Assembly (NCBI GenBank): GCA_027596035.1
Contig: JADGJA010000831.1
Coordinates: 1-10,038 of the forward strand
DNA: 10,038 nucleotides
Source of the DNA: Thoreauomyces humboldtii
Lineage: Eukaryota > Chytridiomycota > Chytridiomycetes > Spizellomycetales > Powellomycetaceae
Direction: 5' to 3'
Positions 1-7,337 of this stretch are shown here, in pieces. The position numbers and the translations under genes are program-made. The notes beneath the pieces are model-generated. The model worked only from the letters and a program-made list of their open reading frames with translations. It did not search any database and was not told the DNA's origin. Every line of letters begins with the position of its first letter. Position 1 is the first letter of the stretch.

Positions 1-97
1 CGCAAACCCACTCCCCTCCACCTCCGTATCATCGTGCCCGAGCTTCGTGTTCCCACCCCCCGCCTCCTTCTCGTCGTCAATCGCGTCGATTGGTCTT
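1..97. other. 3' flank of the casein kinase I gene
   Basis: Sequence downstream of the kinase stop codon (TAG at 100-98 on the minus strand). It probably holds the kinase 3' UTR. I see no canonical AATAAA on the minus strand and no separate gene. Confidence 0.4.
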
Positions 98-2095
98 CTA
101 CTTGGCGCCGGATCCTCCCACGCAAGAAAAGATTCTCTTCCACCACTTCTTCTTCTTCTTGTTCTGCGTCGTGGTGACCACAGCTGGGACTTGCTGGTGG
201 GGCTGCGGTGCCGGCGTGGTTGCCTGTCCAGCGGCGTGAGAAGCGACCGCCTGCGGTGCGCTTTCGCCAGCTGGGCTGGCTCCGACGGCGGGAACGCCGT
301 TGACCGGTCGACCGACCTCTGCCTTTGCTCCGGCAGCCGCCGAACCTCCAGCACGCGATTGCAACGCCGATCCCGATGTGCGCACCTGGGACTGGTTGGT
401 GGCGAGGTGGGTTGCCTTGACGGCGGGTGCGCTGGATCCCGTTGACTGGAAGGTCGAAAAGTACGAGCCCATGGTTTCCCGCAGCTTGGGCGAGGCAAGT
501 AGAACCTGCTTCTCGTATGCGACGCGGCGCATCTCCTGGTCGGCACGGTCAGAGCGCTCCCGTTCCACCCGCTCCTCGCGTTCGCGACGATCATCCTCCC
601 GACGCGCTTCTTCCGACATCGCTGCTCGCGCTTCCTCTCGCTGACGCTTCAACGCTCGCTGCTGATCCAGAACTGCCATCCAATCGAAGACTCCATCATC
701 CTCCAAATTCTCTCTGCGCATGACTGGTCAAAGAAAGGTGATTAGCGAACAGCACGGCAAACCGACGATGAATTCGCCCACCGCCTACCTTGGTTGATCA
801 TCTCGCATAGTCCATCGTAGTTGGGTTCTTCGTCGAACTGCATGTTGCGCGCGTATTCAAGTAGATATCCGAACTCGACTGGGTTGGGGCGTCCGAGATC
901 TTCGATGGCGACCGCTTGTTTCACTTCTCCGATGCGTTCGTACTTTTGTCTGTTGCTGTTGGCTTTGAGCCCTTGCCATGGAAGATGGCTGTTGAGCAGA
1001 TAGAAGAACACATGGCAGAGGGCCTCAATATCGTCACGTCGGCCTTGCTCTATAGAGCACAGGCAAGCAAGCGTTAGGGATGATAAAATTGGTACGGGAC
1101 ACATGAGGCACGTACCTCTTCCGAGATGGGTGTGTATGGACATGTAGCGGGCAGTCCCAGATAAGGACTTCTTTTCTCGATACGGGATGTGAACCAGGGT
1201 ACGAGGGTCGCGGTATTGCTTGACCATGCCAAAGTCGACGATGTAGATCATGGATGCTGCTGAGGGTTTGTCTTTCAATGAATGGTTGAGAACAATAGAG
1301 TAAGGATCAGATGATGCAGGGTCCTCTGTGACTTTGTCATTGTAGCGAGGAATGCGGCCGATTAGGAAGTTGTCCGGTTTGATATCGCGATAGACCAAGT
1401 TGCTCTCGTGGACGACCTGAATAAGTTTGATCTACATGGGATGTGAGTAAGTTGATTGATCCGAATCTCATGAGCTTCCGGAAATTGTCTTACCATTCGT
1501 TTGGCCATCATGCATACGGTTTTGAGCGTGAAATTGCGGCCACACAGATCGAATACGTCTTCAAGGCTCGGTCCCAGCAAGTCGATAACCAGTACCGAAT
1601 GCAAGCCTTCCTGACCGAAATAATAACATTGGGGAACACCAGCTGTGCGAAACGGCACTGCGTAAGCATACCCAATAGCTCAAAAGCCGTTCCACCAGCA
1701 AAATCACTTACCCTGGCCTGCAAGAATCTTGTACGTCCTGTACTCGTCTCGTAATTGTGGAGTTTCAGCCTTCCTAGGTTCGAATTTGATGGCGACCGGG
1801 GTATTGCTCTTTAGGTTTGTTCCTGCAAATACGTGATATCAGGATGGAAGTGTTCTGGATGCAAGGCTAGACGAGGAGCCGGACCTTCATAAATGATGCC
1901 AAAGCTTCCTTCACCGATCTTTTTGCCGACTTTAAAGTGACCTCCAACGATGGTAGGGCCAGATGAATATGTCTTGGATGACGACCCTTGCGAGGTATGG
2001 TGGTGCGATCTGTGCCGTGAGTCGTGGCGATTTGCTGCCTGAGCGAGGGCCTTGTCCACGGGACTCGCGGCTGCGGACGGTTGTTGGGAAGGCAT
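98..2095 (-). CDS. Casein kinase I, Yck/CK1-gamma-like, membrane-anchored type (6 exons, 557 aa)
   Basis: Serine/threonine kinase of the CK1 family. By family knowledge the Yck type acts at the plasma membrane or endosomes in nutrient signalling, endocytosis and morphogenesis. Exons (minus strand): 2095-1885, 1822-1712, 1642-1494, 1431-1116, 1049-789, 723-98; lengths sum to 558 codons with every junction in phase. Seen: Ser/His-rich residues 1-47; TIVGGHF then glycine loop GEGSFG 61-66; ATP lysine K83; YRDIKPDN with catalytic D173; DFG D223; the CK1 segment HIPYREKKSLSGTARYMS 238-255; LPWQGLK 285-291; DDGVFDWM 358-365. A charged probable coiled coil spans about 368-422, then an Ala/Pro/Gln-rich tail. 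The tail ends in KKKKKWWKRIFSC (538-550), a polybasic patch with one Cys where yeast Yck1/2 have a palmitoylated CC. Odd: about 25 extra residues between DFLIG-like subdomain VIB and DFG (about 184-217), and H257 where SIN is usual. The ATG at 2095 is the first on this strand after 3200. The family is certain; the exact orthologue is not. Confidence 0.93.
724..788 (-). other. Casein kinase I intron 5 (65 bp)
   Basis: Donor GTAGGC, acceptor TTGACCAG, phase 1. Removal joins EMINQ to VMRRENLEDDGVFDWM, giving the usual CK1 distance from the YDGL helix to the DWM motif. Without removal the frame ends within about 20 codons. Confidence 0.88.
1050..1115 (-). other. Casein kinase I intron 4 (66 bp, stop-free)
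   Basis: Donor GTACGT, acceptor CTATAG, phase 1. Removal joins THLGR to EQGRRDDIEAL, the invariant CK1 segment THLGREQxRRDD. The intron is a multiple of three with no in-frame stop, so a retained copy would insert 22 residues rather than terminate translation. Confidence 0.92.
1432..1493 (-). other. Casein kinase I intron 3 (62 bp)
   Basis: Donor GTAAGA directly after an ATG codon (Met157), acceptor CATGTAG, phase 0. The joined protein reads AKRM then IKLIQVVHESNLVYRDIK, as expected for CK1 subdomains VIA to VIB. CTTACTCAC before the acceptor is a plausible branch site. Confidence 0.9.
1643..1711 (-). other. Casein kinase I intron 2 (69 bp), with a second AG 15 nt upstream
   Basis: Donor GTAAGT at 1711. 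Acceptor CACAG ending at 1643 gives YRTYKILAGQAGVPQCYYFG, the normal CK1 spacing. A second acceptor, CGCAG ending at 1658, lies exactly 15 nt earlier and stays in frame; it would add V-P-F-R-T after Gln107. A likely branch site CTTAC (A near 1663) lies only about 5 nt from the upstream AG, which favours the downstream AG. Confidence 0.85.
1823..1884 (-). other. Casein kinase I intron 1 (62 bp)
   Basis: Donor GTCCGG, acceptor TTTGCAG. Removing it joins GAA G to GA ACA in phase 1, giving IIYEGTNLKSNTPVAIKFEP, which matches the CK1 N-lobe without a gap. The donor is non-consensus beyond GT, but it is the only GT that restores the family sequence. Confidence 0.85.
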
Positions 2096-2653
2096 TTTGA
2101 TATAGCGCGGCGAGCGTCGTCGAACCGCTTTCGAGTCTTCTTGGGGAGCGGGTCTTTGGTATCTCTGAGCCCGTTGAGCTGACCCTGTAATGTCTCGAGG
2201 GAGTCGTACACTCGTTTATCAGCTTCTGCGGCTTGGTGACGACGTTCGATGACAAGGTCCGCGGTCTTCTGGGCGTTTTCTCGTTCCTGGTTGTAAACAC
2301 CCCACCAGGTGGCTCGAAGGTCGACTTCGTCGTAGGGAAGGAATCGGATGTCCTCGTAGACCTCGTCGCAATAGTCGTAGCGGTCGTGACAGTTTTCGAG
2401 GGCTTGCACCTCGGTCTGCACAAAGGGAGACCGCTTGCCGAGATGGATGAGGGCGGAGAAGAGGCTGGGAGTTCCGAGGGATAATCGAAGAGGACGGGAG
2501 AGAGGGAGCCAATGCGGACGAAGTGAGGAGGAAGGAGGAAAGAATGAGAGTCAGCAGGCGCGAACTTTGACAAGCAGCAATCTCTGGATCCTCGCACGCG
2601 CACGGACCACCGTCTGGAACAGTGGGGTCAAGGGGAGCTTCTCAGAAGCAGCG

Positions 2654-2684
<31 letters not shown>

Positions 2685-3466
2685 AGCAAGGAGGTACAAG
2701 GGACGAGGCGAGCGGCAGCTGACGAGGGGCGAACGTGCGAAGTGACCGATGCTTGCAGGAACGGCAAGAAGAAATTTCTCAAGGACGTGACGACGGTTGG
2801 GGGAAGGAGGGGGATGAGCTTCCGCTTCCTCGTTGCGTTGATGGTGTACTTGAACGACCAAGGGTAGGTCGAAAGTCCCGGCGACGAAGACGACGACGGA
2901 CGACGAAGAGGAAGGGAGAAGGGAAGTATGGGGCCAGCGGGCGGCAGGGTTGTTGGGTGTCCGCGGGTTTGCTGGTTGGTTGGTTGGTTGGTTGGCTGGT
3001 TGGGCTCGATGTGTGGTCGTAGCGCGAAGGGGCACTGCCGTTTTCCTCTTGTTCCTCTTTCTTGCCTTGGGGGGTTCTTGCCCTAACCCTTGCTGCTCGC
3101 TCGTGCTGCTTGCTCCGGTGCTCCGCTGCCTCTGCGCCGTTTGCTGTCGAAACGGTCGCCCTCTCCTCCCGACGACTGCCTGTTCCGCCTGTTCCTCTTC
3201 CATCCCATCTGATTCTCCTCCTCCCTCCTCCATAGCAAAGGCGTCGAGGGGTCCGGGGGTGGGTGAGGGAAAGGTGTGCGGAAAAGGAGCTTGACTTACC
3301 CCATCATCTTCTTGAGAGTGCGGAGGGGCCCGCCCCCTGACCCCTCCCTGTCGGCGCACGCCAATGGGGGCAGGCGTCTGTAGTCAGCCGTTCCTCCGAC
3401 CGCGAGGGGGGCGTTGAGGGTTGCCCCGACCTTCTCGATGCTGCAAATCGTGGTGGTGGTGGTCAT
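2096..3466 (-). CDS. Putative spliced coiled-coil protein upstream of, and running into, the kinase gene (3' end unresolved)
   Basis: I do not recognise a family. Block A runs 3466-3300: ATG, five Thr codons, then 55 codons ending L-K-K-M-M-G at a perfect GTAAGT donor (3299). Block B begins at 2464 after CTCCCAG, preceded by a CTGAC branch-like site near 2555 and a long pyrimidine tract. Exon A ends in phase 2 and exon B enters in phase 2, so they fuse cleanly to KKMMGLFSALIHLGKRSPF. Block B has no Met, is charged and helical (IRFLPYDEVDLRATWWGVYN, then a Glu/Gln/Arg-rich stretch to KKTRKRFDDARRA), and its third codon positions are mostly C or G, as in a real gene. The frame does not stop before the kinase ATG: it stays open to 1867 in the wrong frame for the kinase. 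A missing downstream intron, an N-terminal extension of the kinase or an overlapping uORF are all possible. A longer in-frame start exists at 3682. The 835-bp intron is unusually long for this locus. Confidence 0.4.
2655..2681. repeat. CAG/CTG trinucleotide repeat, 9 perfect units
   Basis: Perfect (CAG)9 on the plus strand with interrupted flanks from about 2648 to 2687, reading (CTG)n on the strand of the kinase gene. It lies in the proposed long intron or leader. Confidence 0.95.
2974..3004. repeat. GGTT tetranucleotide repeat
   Basis: About five and a half tandem GGTT units, then an interrupted further unit (GGCTGGTTGGG). It reads CCAA on the strand of the kinase gene and lies in the same leader or intron. 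Confidence 0.9.
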
Positions 3467-4280
3467 GTTGCTGCTTCGACTAGACAAAAGGGGGGCGGGC
3501 GCCCGTCCCGCAGACCTGACTTTATGCGTTGGGCAGTTTCCCTCGCAGTGCGGAAAGTCCGCTCTCTGCGAATGCTGACATCGACGATTTATTTGGCAAC
3601 ATGACGGGGCCTGAGCAGAAGCATTCAAGGTCCCCGTTCTTTCCCTCGCACTTAATTCCTGATTGAAGCAACCCGAGCCCATGTCCTTCTCCGACGCGGC
3701 TGGCCAAAGACTCGAGCCAAAACGTTTATTAGACTCTTGTTGTTAAGTTGATAAAGCTGCATCTGCGTTATTGACATAAATTGAACCATATTTCTTCTCT
3801 GCTGCGGCATCCGTCAAAGGTCATTTTATTGCACTGACCATTCTTCTTGCGCTTCGAAGCCCTCTTTCCTACGCTTGTTGCTCAGCTTCTCGACTTCTTC
3901 CAATTTTATCTTTATCATTTGCCTGAACATGCACGATGCACCTTCAGTCGAACCCGTCCAAAAACATCTTTTTGATTGCCGCTTCGCTGTCCAAGCCTAA
4001 CTGTTGATCGTAAGGATGTTCGCCTTTGCGGTCTCCCATCACGGCTCCGCCCTGAGGATACCCTGCGTAAAACTCAAGTTGTACCGGTGGTATATAGGCT
4101 GATCCCATGCTTGTCTAGGACATGGCTTCAGCCTGGTGTTTCCGAGACCCAAGCCTTTAAGCTAACTACAGTAGACGGGACTCACGGGAGCGTTGTATTT
4201 CCCGCGTTCCGTCGAACTGACTTTTGAAAGACACTATCGTGCCCGGCGATCACATCACGCGATGAGTGCTTTGCTAGACT

Positions 4281-4305
4281 TGCGACGGTTTGCGACGGTT
4301 TGCGA
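4281..4305. repeat. Tandem 10-bp repeat
   Basis: TGCGACGGTT occurs twice head to tail, followed by half a third copy (TGCGA). Confidence 0.9.
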
Positions 4306-4462
4306 GGGGGTGGCTGGTGATCGTTCCACAGAAGGACGCTCCTGTAGAGACCTCTCCCATTGTTCTGCGCACCGCCGAAGCTATGGAAGGATTGCAGGTA
4401 CCTACTCCCGCGGTGACCGGGGTCCCCCCTCACGCCTCCGTAGCCTTGCGGCGTGATCTTGC

Positions 4463-4516
4463 GGATCCCACTCGGAACGAAGACCTGCGGGATCCCACGC
4501 GGAAACAAAGAGCCTT
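4463..4516. repeat. Imperfect 27-bp tandem duplication
   Basis: GGATCCCAC at 4463-4471 recurs at 4490-4498, and each copy is followed by a similar CGGAA..AAGA segment. This is a period-27 imperfect duplication of two copies. Confidence 0.7.
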
Positions 4517-4563
4517 GACCGCAGTTTAGCCGTGCTTTGTTCAGCGACCATTTAAAAAAAAAG

Positions 4564-4589
4564 GAAGCTCCTGGAAGACCTCGAGCTTC
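4564..4589. repeat. Short hairpin (7-bp arms) after an A-run
   Basis: GAAGCTC (4564-4570) and GAGCTTC (4583-4589) are perfect inverted arms around a 12-nt loop, just downstream of a run of A residues. Function unknown; it may be chance. Confidence 0.5.
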
Positions 4590-4789
4590 TTAGCCCGGGG
4601 GTGTTCAAGGAGGTGGGAAGAAAAAGAAGACAAAGAAGGGGATGGAGACAGGAGAGACGTGCGTGAAGGTGGTCCTTCTCTACACGTTCCACGCTTAGTA
4701 GCGAGTCGTTGGCGCGATGGCGCATGGTTATCCAACCCGTTATGGATCAGTACTTGCCAACGTAAGAGTTCTGAATGCTCTTTGACTTC

Positions 4790-4845
4790 TCATGGCCCTG
4801 GCCGTGCTGAGGAGCAGAGCGTGGACGGCCCAGGACGGGCCATGA
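4790..4845. repeat. Inverted repeat, 9-bp arms
   Basis: TCATGGCCC (4790-4798) and GGGCCATGA (4837-4845) are perfect inverted copies separated by 38 nt. The spacer also contains partly complementary GGCC runs (CTGGCC, GGCCCAG). Confidence 0.7.
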
Positions 4846-5318
4846 AAAGCTGTGCGAAGGAGCGCGGGGGAAGGCTGGCCCGGCAGGGTCCCGAGCCATT
4901 TCGTAAAACGAGAGGAAACTCCGCTCAGCTGTCGACCCTCCTCCGTCCCATTGCGAGCACAGCCACTTGCATTCCTACGTCGCGCGATCTCTTTCCCCCA
5001 CACGCACGCAGACGAGCGAAGGCACACTTTCCTCTTCACATGTTCGTGTGTACAGTCGTACTAGAGCTCGTTTATCGATGAAAAACTCGGCAGGATTTCA
5101 TTCATCAGGTTCAGACTTCCGGACCGGTCGCATCCCCTCGTGTCAAAGGAGAGTCAAGAGCCAAGCGGGCGGGTGCGCCTTCCCTCCACTCGGAACATGC
5201 ATGTCCGTGAGGTCCAGCTCTCTGTCTGATTCTTCTCGGTTCTCGGTCCTGTACAGTACCGGTAGTTTGTGCATGTTGTTGGACGCAAACGGCCAAGAAG
5301 CTTGTGCGTCACCGTCTG

Positions 5319-5334
5319 TCTCTCTCTCTCTCTC
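5319..5334. repeat. TC dinucleotide repeat, 8 units
   Basis: Perfect (TC)8 within a pyrimidine-rich stretch. Confidence 0.9.
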
Positions 5335-5444
5335 CTTCGCCGACTCTAATTTATGTCCACTCTTTTGTGCAACATCTTTTGTGATCCTGATTCCTGGCAC
5401 GTCATGTCAGAATCCGCACGATCCGGATTTCCTGACTGCCCGAC

Positions 5445-5462
5445 GCGTTCGCGTTCGCGTTC
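5445..5462. repeat. GCGTTC hexanucleotide repeat, 3 units
   Basis: Three perfect head-to-tail GCGTTC units, preceded by an ACGCGT word that overlaps the first unit. Confidence 0.9.
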
Positions 5463-5851
5463 GGATACGTGCAGGCATCGGGACAGGACCTCGTAAACCA
5501 TGTTCTGCACCATCCAAGCGACCAAGCGGGGGGTCGGACATGTCAGTGCAGACTCTAGGGTAGACATGAAGTCAAAGCAGTTTGTCGCCATAGTGCACAA
5601 CGAGGAGGTAAGCCCCTTTGCCCCTGTGATGTGTCTTGCTGTCCCCCAATCCACCGCCACCAGATACGGTACTGTACTGTACATATCTCGTATGCCCAAT
5701 TCGTTCAGGTAACCGTGACCTCGAGGATCGACCTGCCTTCAAAAAGCCACAGTTAGCCTGACACTCCTGCTGGGAACCGTCATCCTGCATTGTATAATTC
5801 GCACCGCTGAAGCACACGAACACCAAGGGGTCAGCAGAAACGGGGCTCTAC

Positions 5852-5900
5852 TTTTAAAATACCCGTGTTGGAAACGCGCAGCCACGCGACTTTTTATACA
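5852..5900 (+). promoter_or_regulatory. Probable core promoter of the homeodomain gene
   Basis: AT-rich TTTTAAAATAC (about 5852-5862) and TTTTTATAC (about 5890-5898) are TATA-like elements in GC-rich surroundings. They are followed by a pyrimidine-rich stretch with CA dinucleotides, about 120-170 bp before the ATG at 6021. There is no ATG between the second element and 6021. Positional inference only. Confidence 0.35.
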
Positions 5901-6020
5901 AGTCCTCTCCCACTCTGCTCCTCCTCATCGACGTTCCTACCTTCCTCCCATCACACAACAGTTTTTATCGTCAACGAACGCCAGAATCCGCTCAGTACAC
6001 AACGTCTCAACTGCGACATC

Positions 6021-7152
6021 ATGGACACTCTCGCATCCGTTGCTCTCGACGAAATATATCGGTCCTCTTTCCTTCCAGCATCGTGGTCCATGCCGCCTGC
6101 CTGGCCAGCGGATCTTCGAAGAGCGTCACCAACAGCATTCGATGAAGATGCGGGCACCATCCGCCTCCATCACGTCGACTCAAACGCTCCGCGCACCTCT
6201 TCGCTTCCCGTTCGCATCCCACGTCGGCGTGTTTCCAGCGTCATGGATATGGACTTTCTGGTCAACGACGCTCCTCTTCATGACACTCCGATTCTGCCTC
6301 CAATCCTGCTTCCTTCTCCTCCTCCCGAAGCCGGCTATCCAGAAGGGTTCAAGGTTTCTGCCAGGTGCCCAGACATGCTGCTGTCACCCATAGAACCGAA
6401 CCCTGAAGTGTGGCGCCCTTATGCGCAGTCGCCTATGATGTCGCCTCCCAGTTTTGCCATCCCTGAGACCGTTCCCCTTACCCCGGTGACGTCTCCGCAA
6501 TATAATGCACCGCACCGAACCCGACGGAAGATCACTCCTCAGCAGTTGCTGATGCTGAATGATGGTAAACCTGTTGTTTCTCAAGCCCTGGAATTCTACT
6601 TTGCTCTGACATGGCCCTGTCAATATTTCTGCAGCGTTCGCAAAAACCTTCTTTCCCACCACAGAGATGCGGCATCACCTGGCGGCCAAGAGTGGTCTGA
6701 GTCAACGGTCCGTCCAAGTGTGGTTTCAGAACCGCAGACAAAAGTGGCGCGCGCACCAGGAATCCACCGTGGGTCACGATGCTGCGGAAGGGCAAGTCCA
6801 ATGCGACATGGTGAAAGCCACTCGAGGAAGACCTCGACTGCCGGCTCGCTCTCGAACTGATTTCGAAGCGGTTTCCGTCGCGACCTCGACAAGCGCTGAT
6901 GCGGTACCCACGTCGATCGCCGCTCGGCCCGCGTCGACGTACTACCACAACTGTCAGTGGGAGCGGACTCGACAGGCGGCAGTGCCGACCCCTCAAGCGT
7001 TACCAAGGGGCATTCCGATCCTCTGTGCGGACGAACGCGGCAGATGTTTCCTGGCTTATCCCAACGACCTACAAGCATCAACGAGGACTCGTCTCCCGAT
7101 CAATACCAATTTCAATGCCGGCGTTGAAACCCAGAGGCTTCATCACGCATGA
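6021..7152 (+). CDS. Homeodomain transcription factor (2 exons, 353 aa)
   Basis: Probable sequence-specific DNA-binding regulator in the nucleus. Exons 6021-6564 and 6635-7152. After splicing, residues 164-223 form a full 60-residue homeodomain: Arg at position 5 (R168), ITPQQLLML in helix 1, F183 at position 20, FP at 25-26, then helix 3 VQVWFQNRRQKWR with W48, F49, Q50, N51 and R53. There is no three-residue TALE insertion. The 163-residue N-terminal region is Pro/Ser-rich with many S/T-P sites (for example QSPMMSPP, LTPVTSP), possible targets of MAP or cyclin-dependent kinases (inference). The C-terminal region (224-353) has no recognised domain. I chose the ATG at 6021 because the frame upstream has no ATG and the context GACATCATGG is good. 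It does not look like a paired b/HD1-HD2 mating-type gene, since no partner lies beside it. The gene converges on the one ending at 7338, 185 bp away. Confidence 0.9.
6565..6634 (+). other. Homeodomain-gene intron (70 bp)
   Basis: Donor GTAAAC, branch CTGAC at 6604-6608, acceptor TTTCTGCAG, phase 1. It splits the homeodomain between helix 1 and helix 2 (LMLND then AFAKTFFPTTEMRHH); removal restores exactly 60 residues. Confidence 0.93.
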
Positions 7153-7337
7153 ACTTGCAATCCTCTCTAGTCTAGATACCCAGTACATAGCATTCCCTCC
7201 CGATTTCTGCTTCCTTTTTTCTTTTTCAATATGTGTATTTTTCTGTCTGAACTCCTCAACATGTGTCCCGCCCACAATATTACAATCCCGCACATCAAAC
7301 CCCACACTCCGTTTATGCGTGAGCCGCGTGCCCACTT

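Larger units (their letters stand above)
2096..3200 (-). promoter_or_regulatory. ATG-free leader/promoter region of casein kinase I
   Basis: The minus strand contains no ATG over these 1,105 bases; by my count the plus strand of the same stretch has twelve. The last upstream ATG is at 3203-3201. This is what a long, selected 5' leader looks like under scanning initiation. The kinase frame is also open upstream of its ATG as far as a TAA near 2217, without a Met codon. The transcript start cannot be fixed from sequence. Confidence 0.45.
2465..3299 (-). other. Proposed long intron (835 bp) of the upstream gene
   Basis: Donor GTAAGT at 3299-3294, acceptor CTCCCAG ending at 2465. A CTGAC branch-like motif near 2555 is followed by an uninterrupted pyrimidine-rich run with no earlier AG. 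It is over ten times longer than most introns in this window and holds the CTG and CCAA microsatellites. It may also hold the kinase promoter. Confidence 0.4.
3467..6020. other. Intergenic region between the divergent kinase-side gene and the homeodomain gene
   Basis: Open frames here are short, mostly lack ATG starts, and have no recognisable motif or coding-like composition on either strand, so I call no gene. The stretch holds small repeats and inverted repeats listed separately, a TATA-like GGTATATAGG near 4087, an A-run at about 4552-4562 and, at its right end, the homeodomain promoter. An unrecognised noncoding RNA or a multi-exon gene with tiny exons cannot be excluded. Confidence 0.5.

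Noticed and set aside
98..721. Stand-alone protein beginning at the ATG at 721 on the minus strand
   Set aside because: This is the last exon of casein kinase I: a strong acceptor at 724 joins it in phase to the kinase domain.
3078..3092. Telomere-like CCCTAACCCT word
   Set aside because: A single short copy with no tandem array, so probably chance.
2628..3233. 201-codon minus-strand frame starting at ATG 3233 and ending in a Leu run
   Set aside because: It is low complexity, its Leu run is the translated CTG microsatellite, it crosses the proposed intron and it matches no family. It could be a uORF but I cannot support it.
3976..4227. Plus-strand frame of 83 codons
   Set aside because: It begins at a non-ATG codon and has no recognisable feature.
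4182..4508. Minus-strand frame of 108 codons
   Set aside because: It has a TTG start only, no motif and no coding-like composition, and overlaps the tandem duplications.
4659..5081. Plus-strand frame of 140 codons
   Set aside because: No domain, Arg/Ser/Pro-rich like random GC-rich frames, and competing frames on both strands.
6021..7152. Homeodomain gene as part of a mating-type (HD1/HD2) locus
   Set aside because: There is no divergent HD partner next to it; the neighbours are a kinase and a low-complexity protein.
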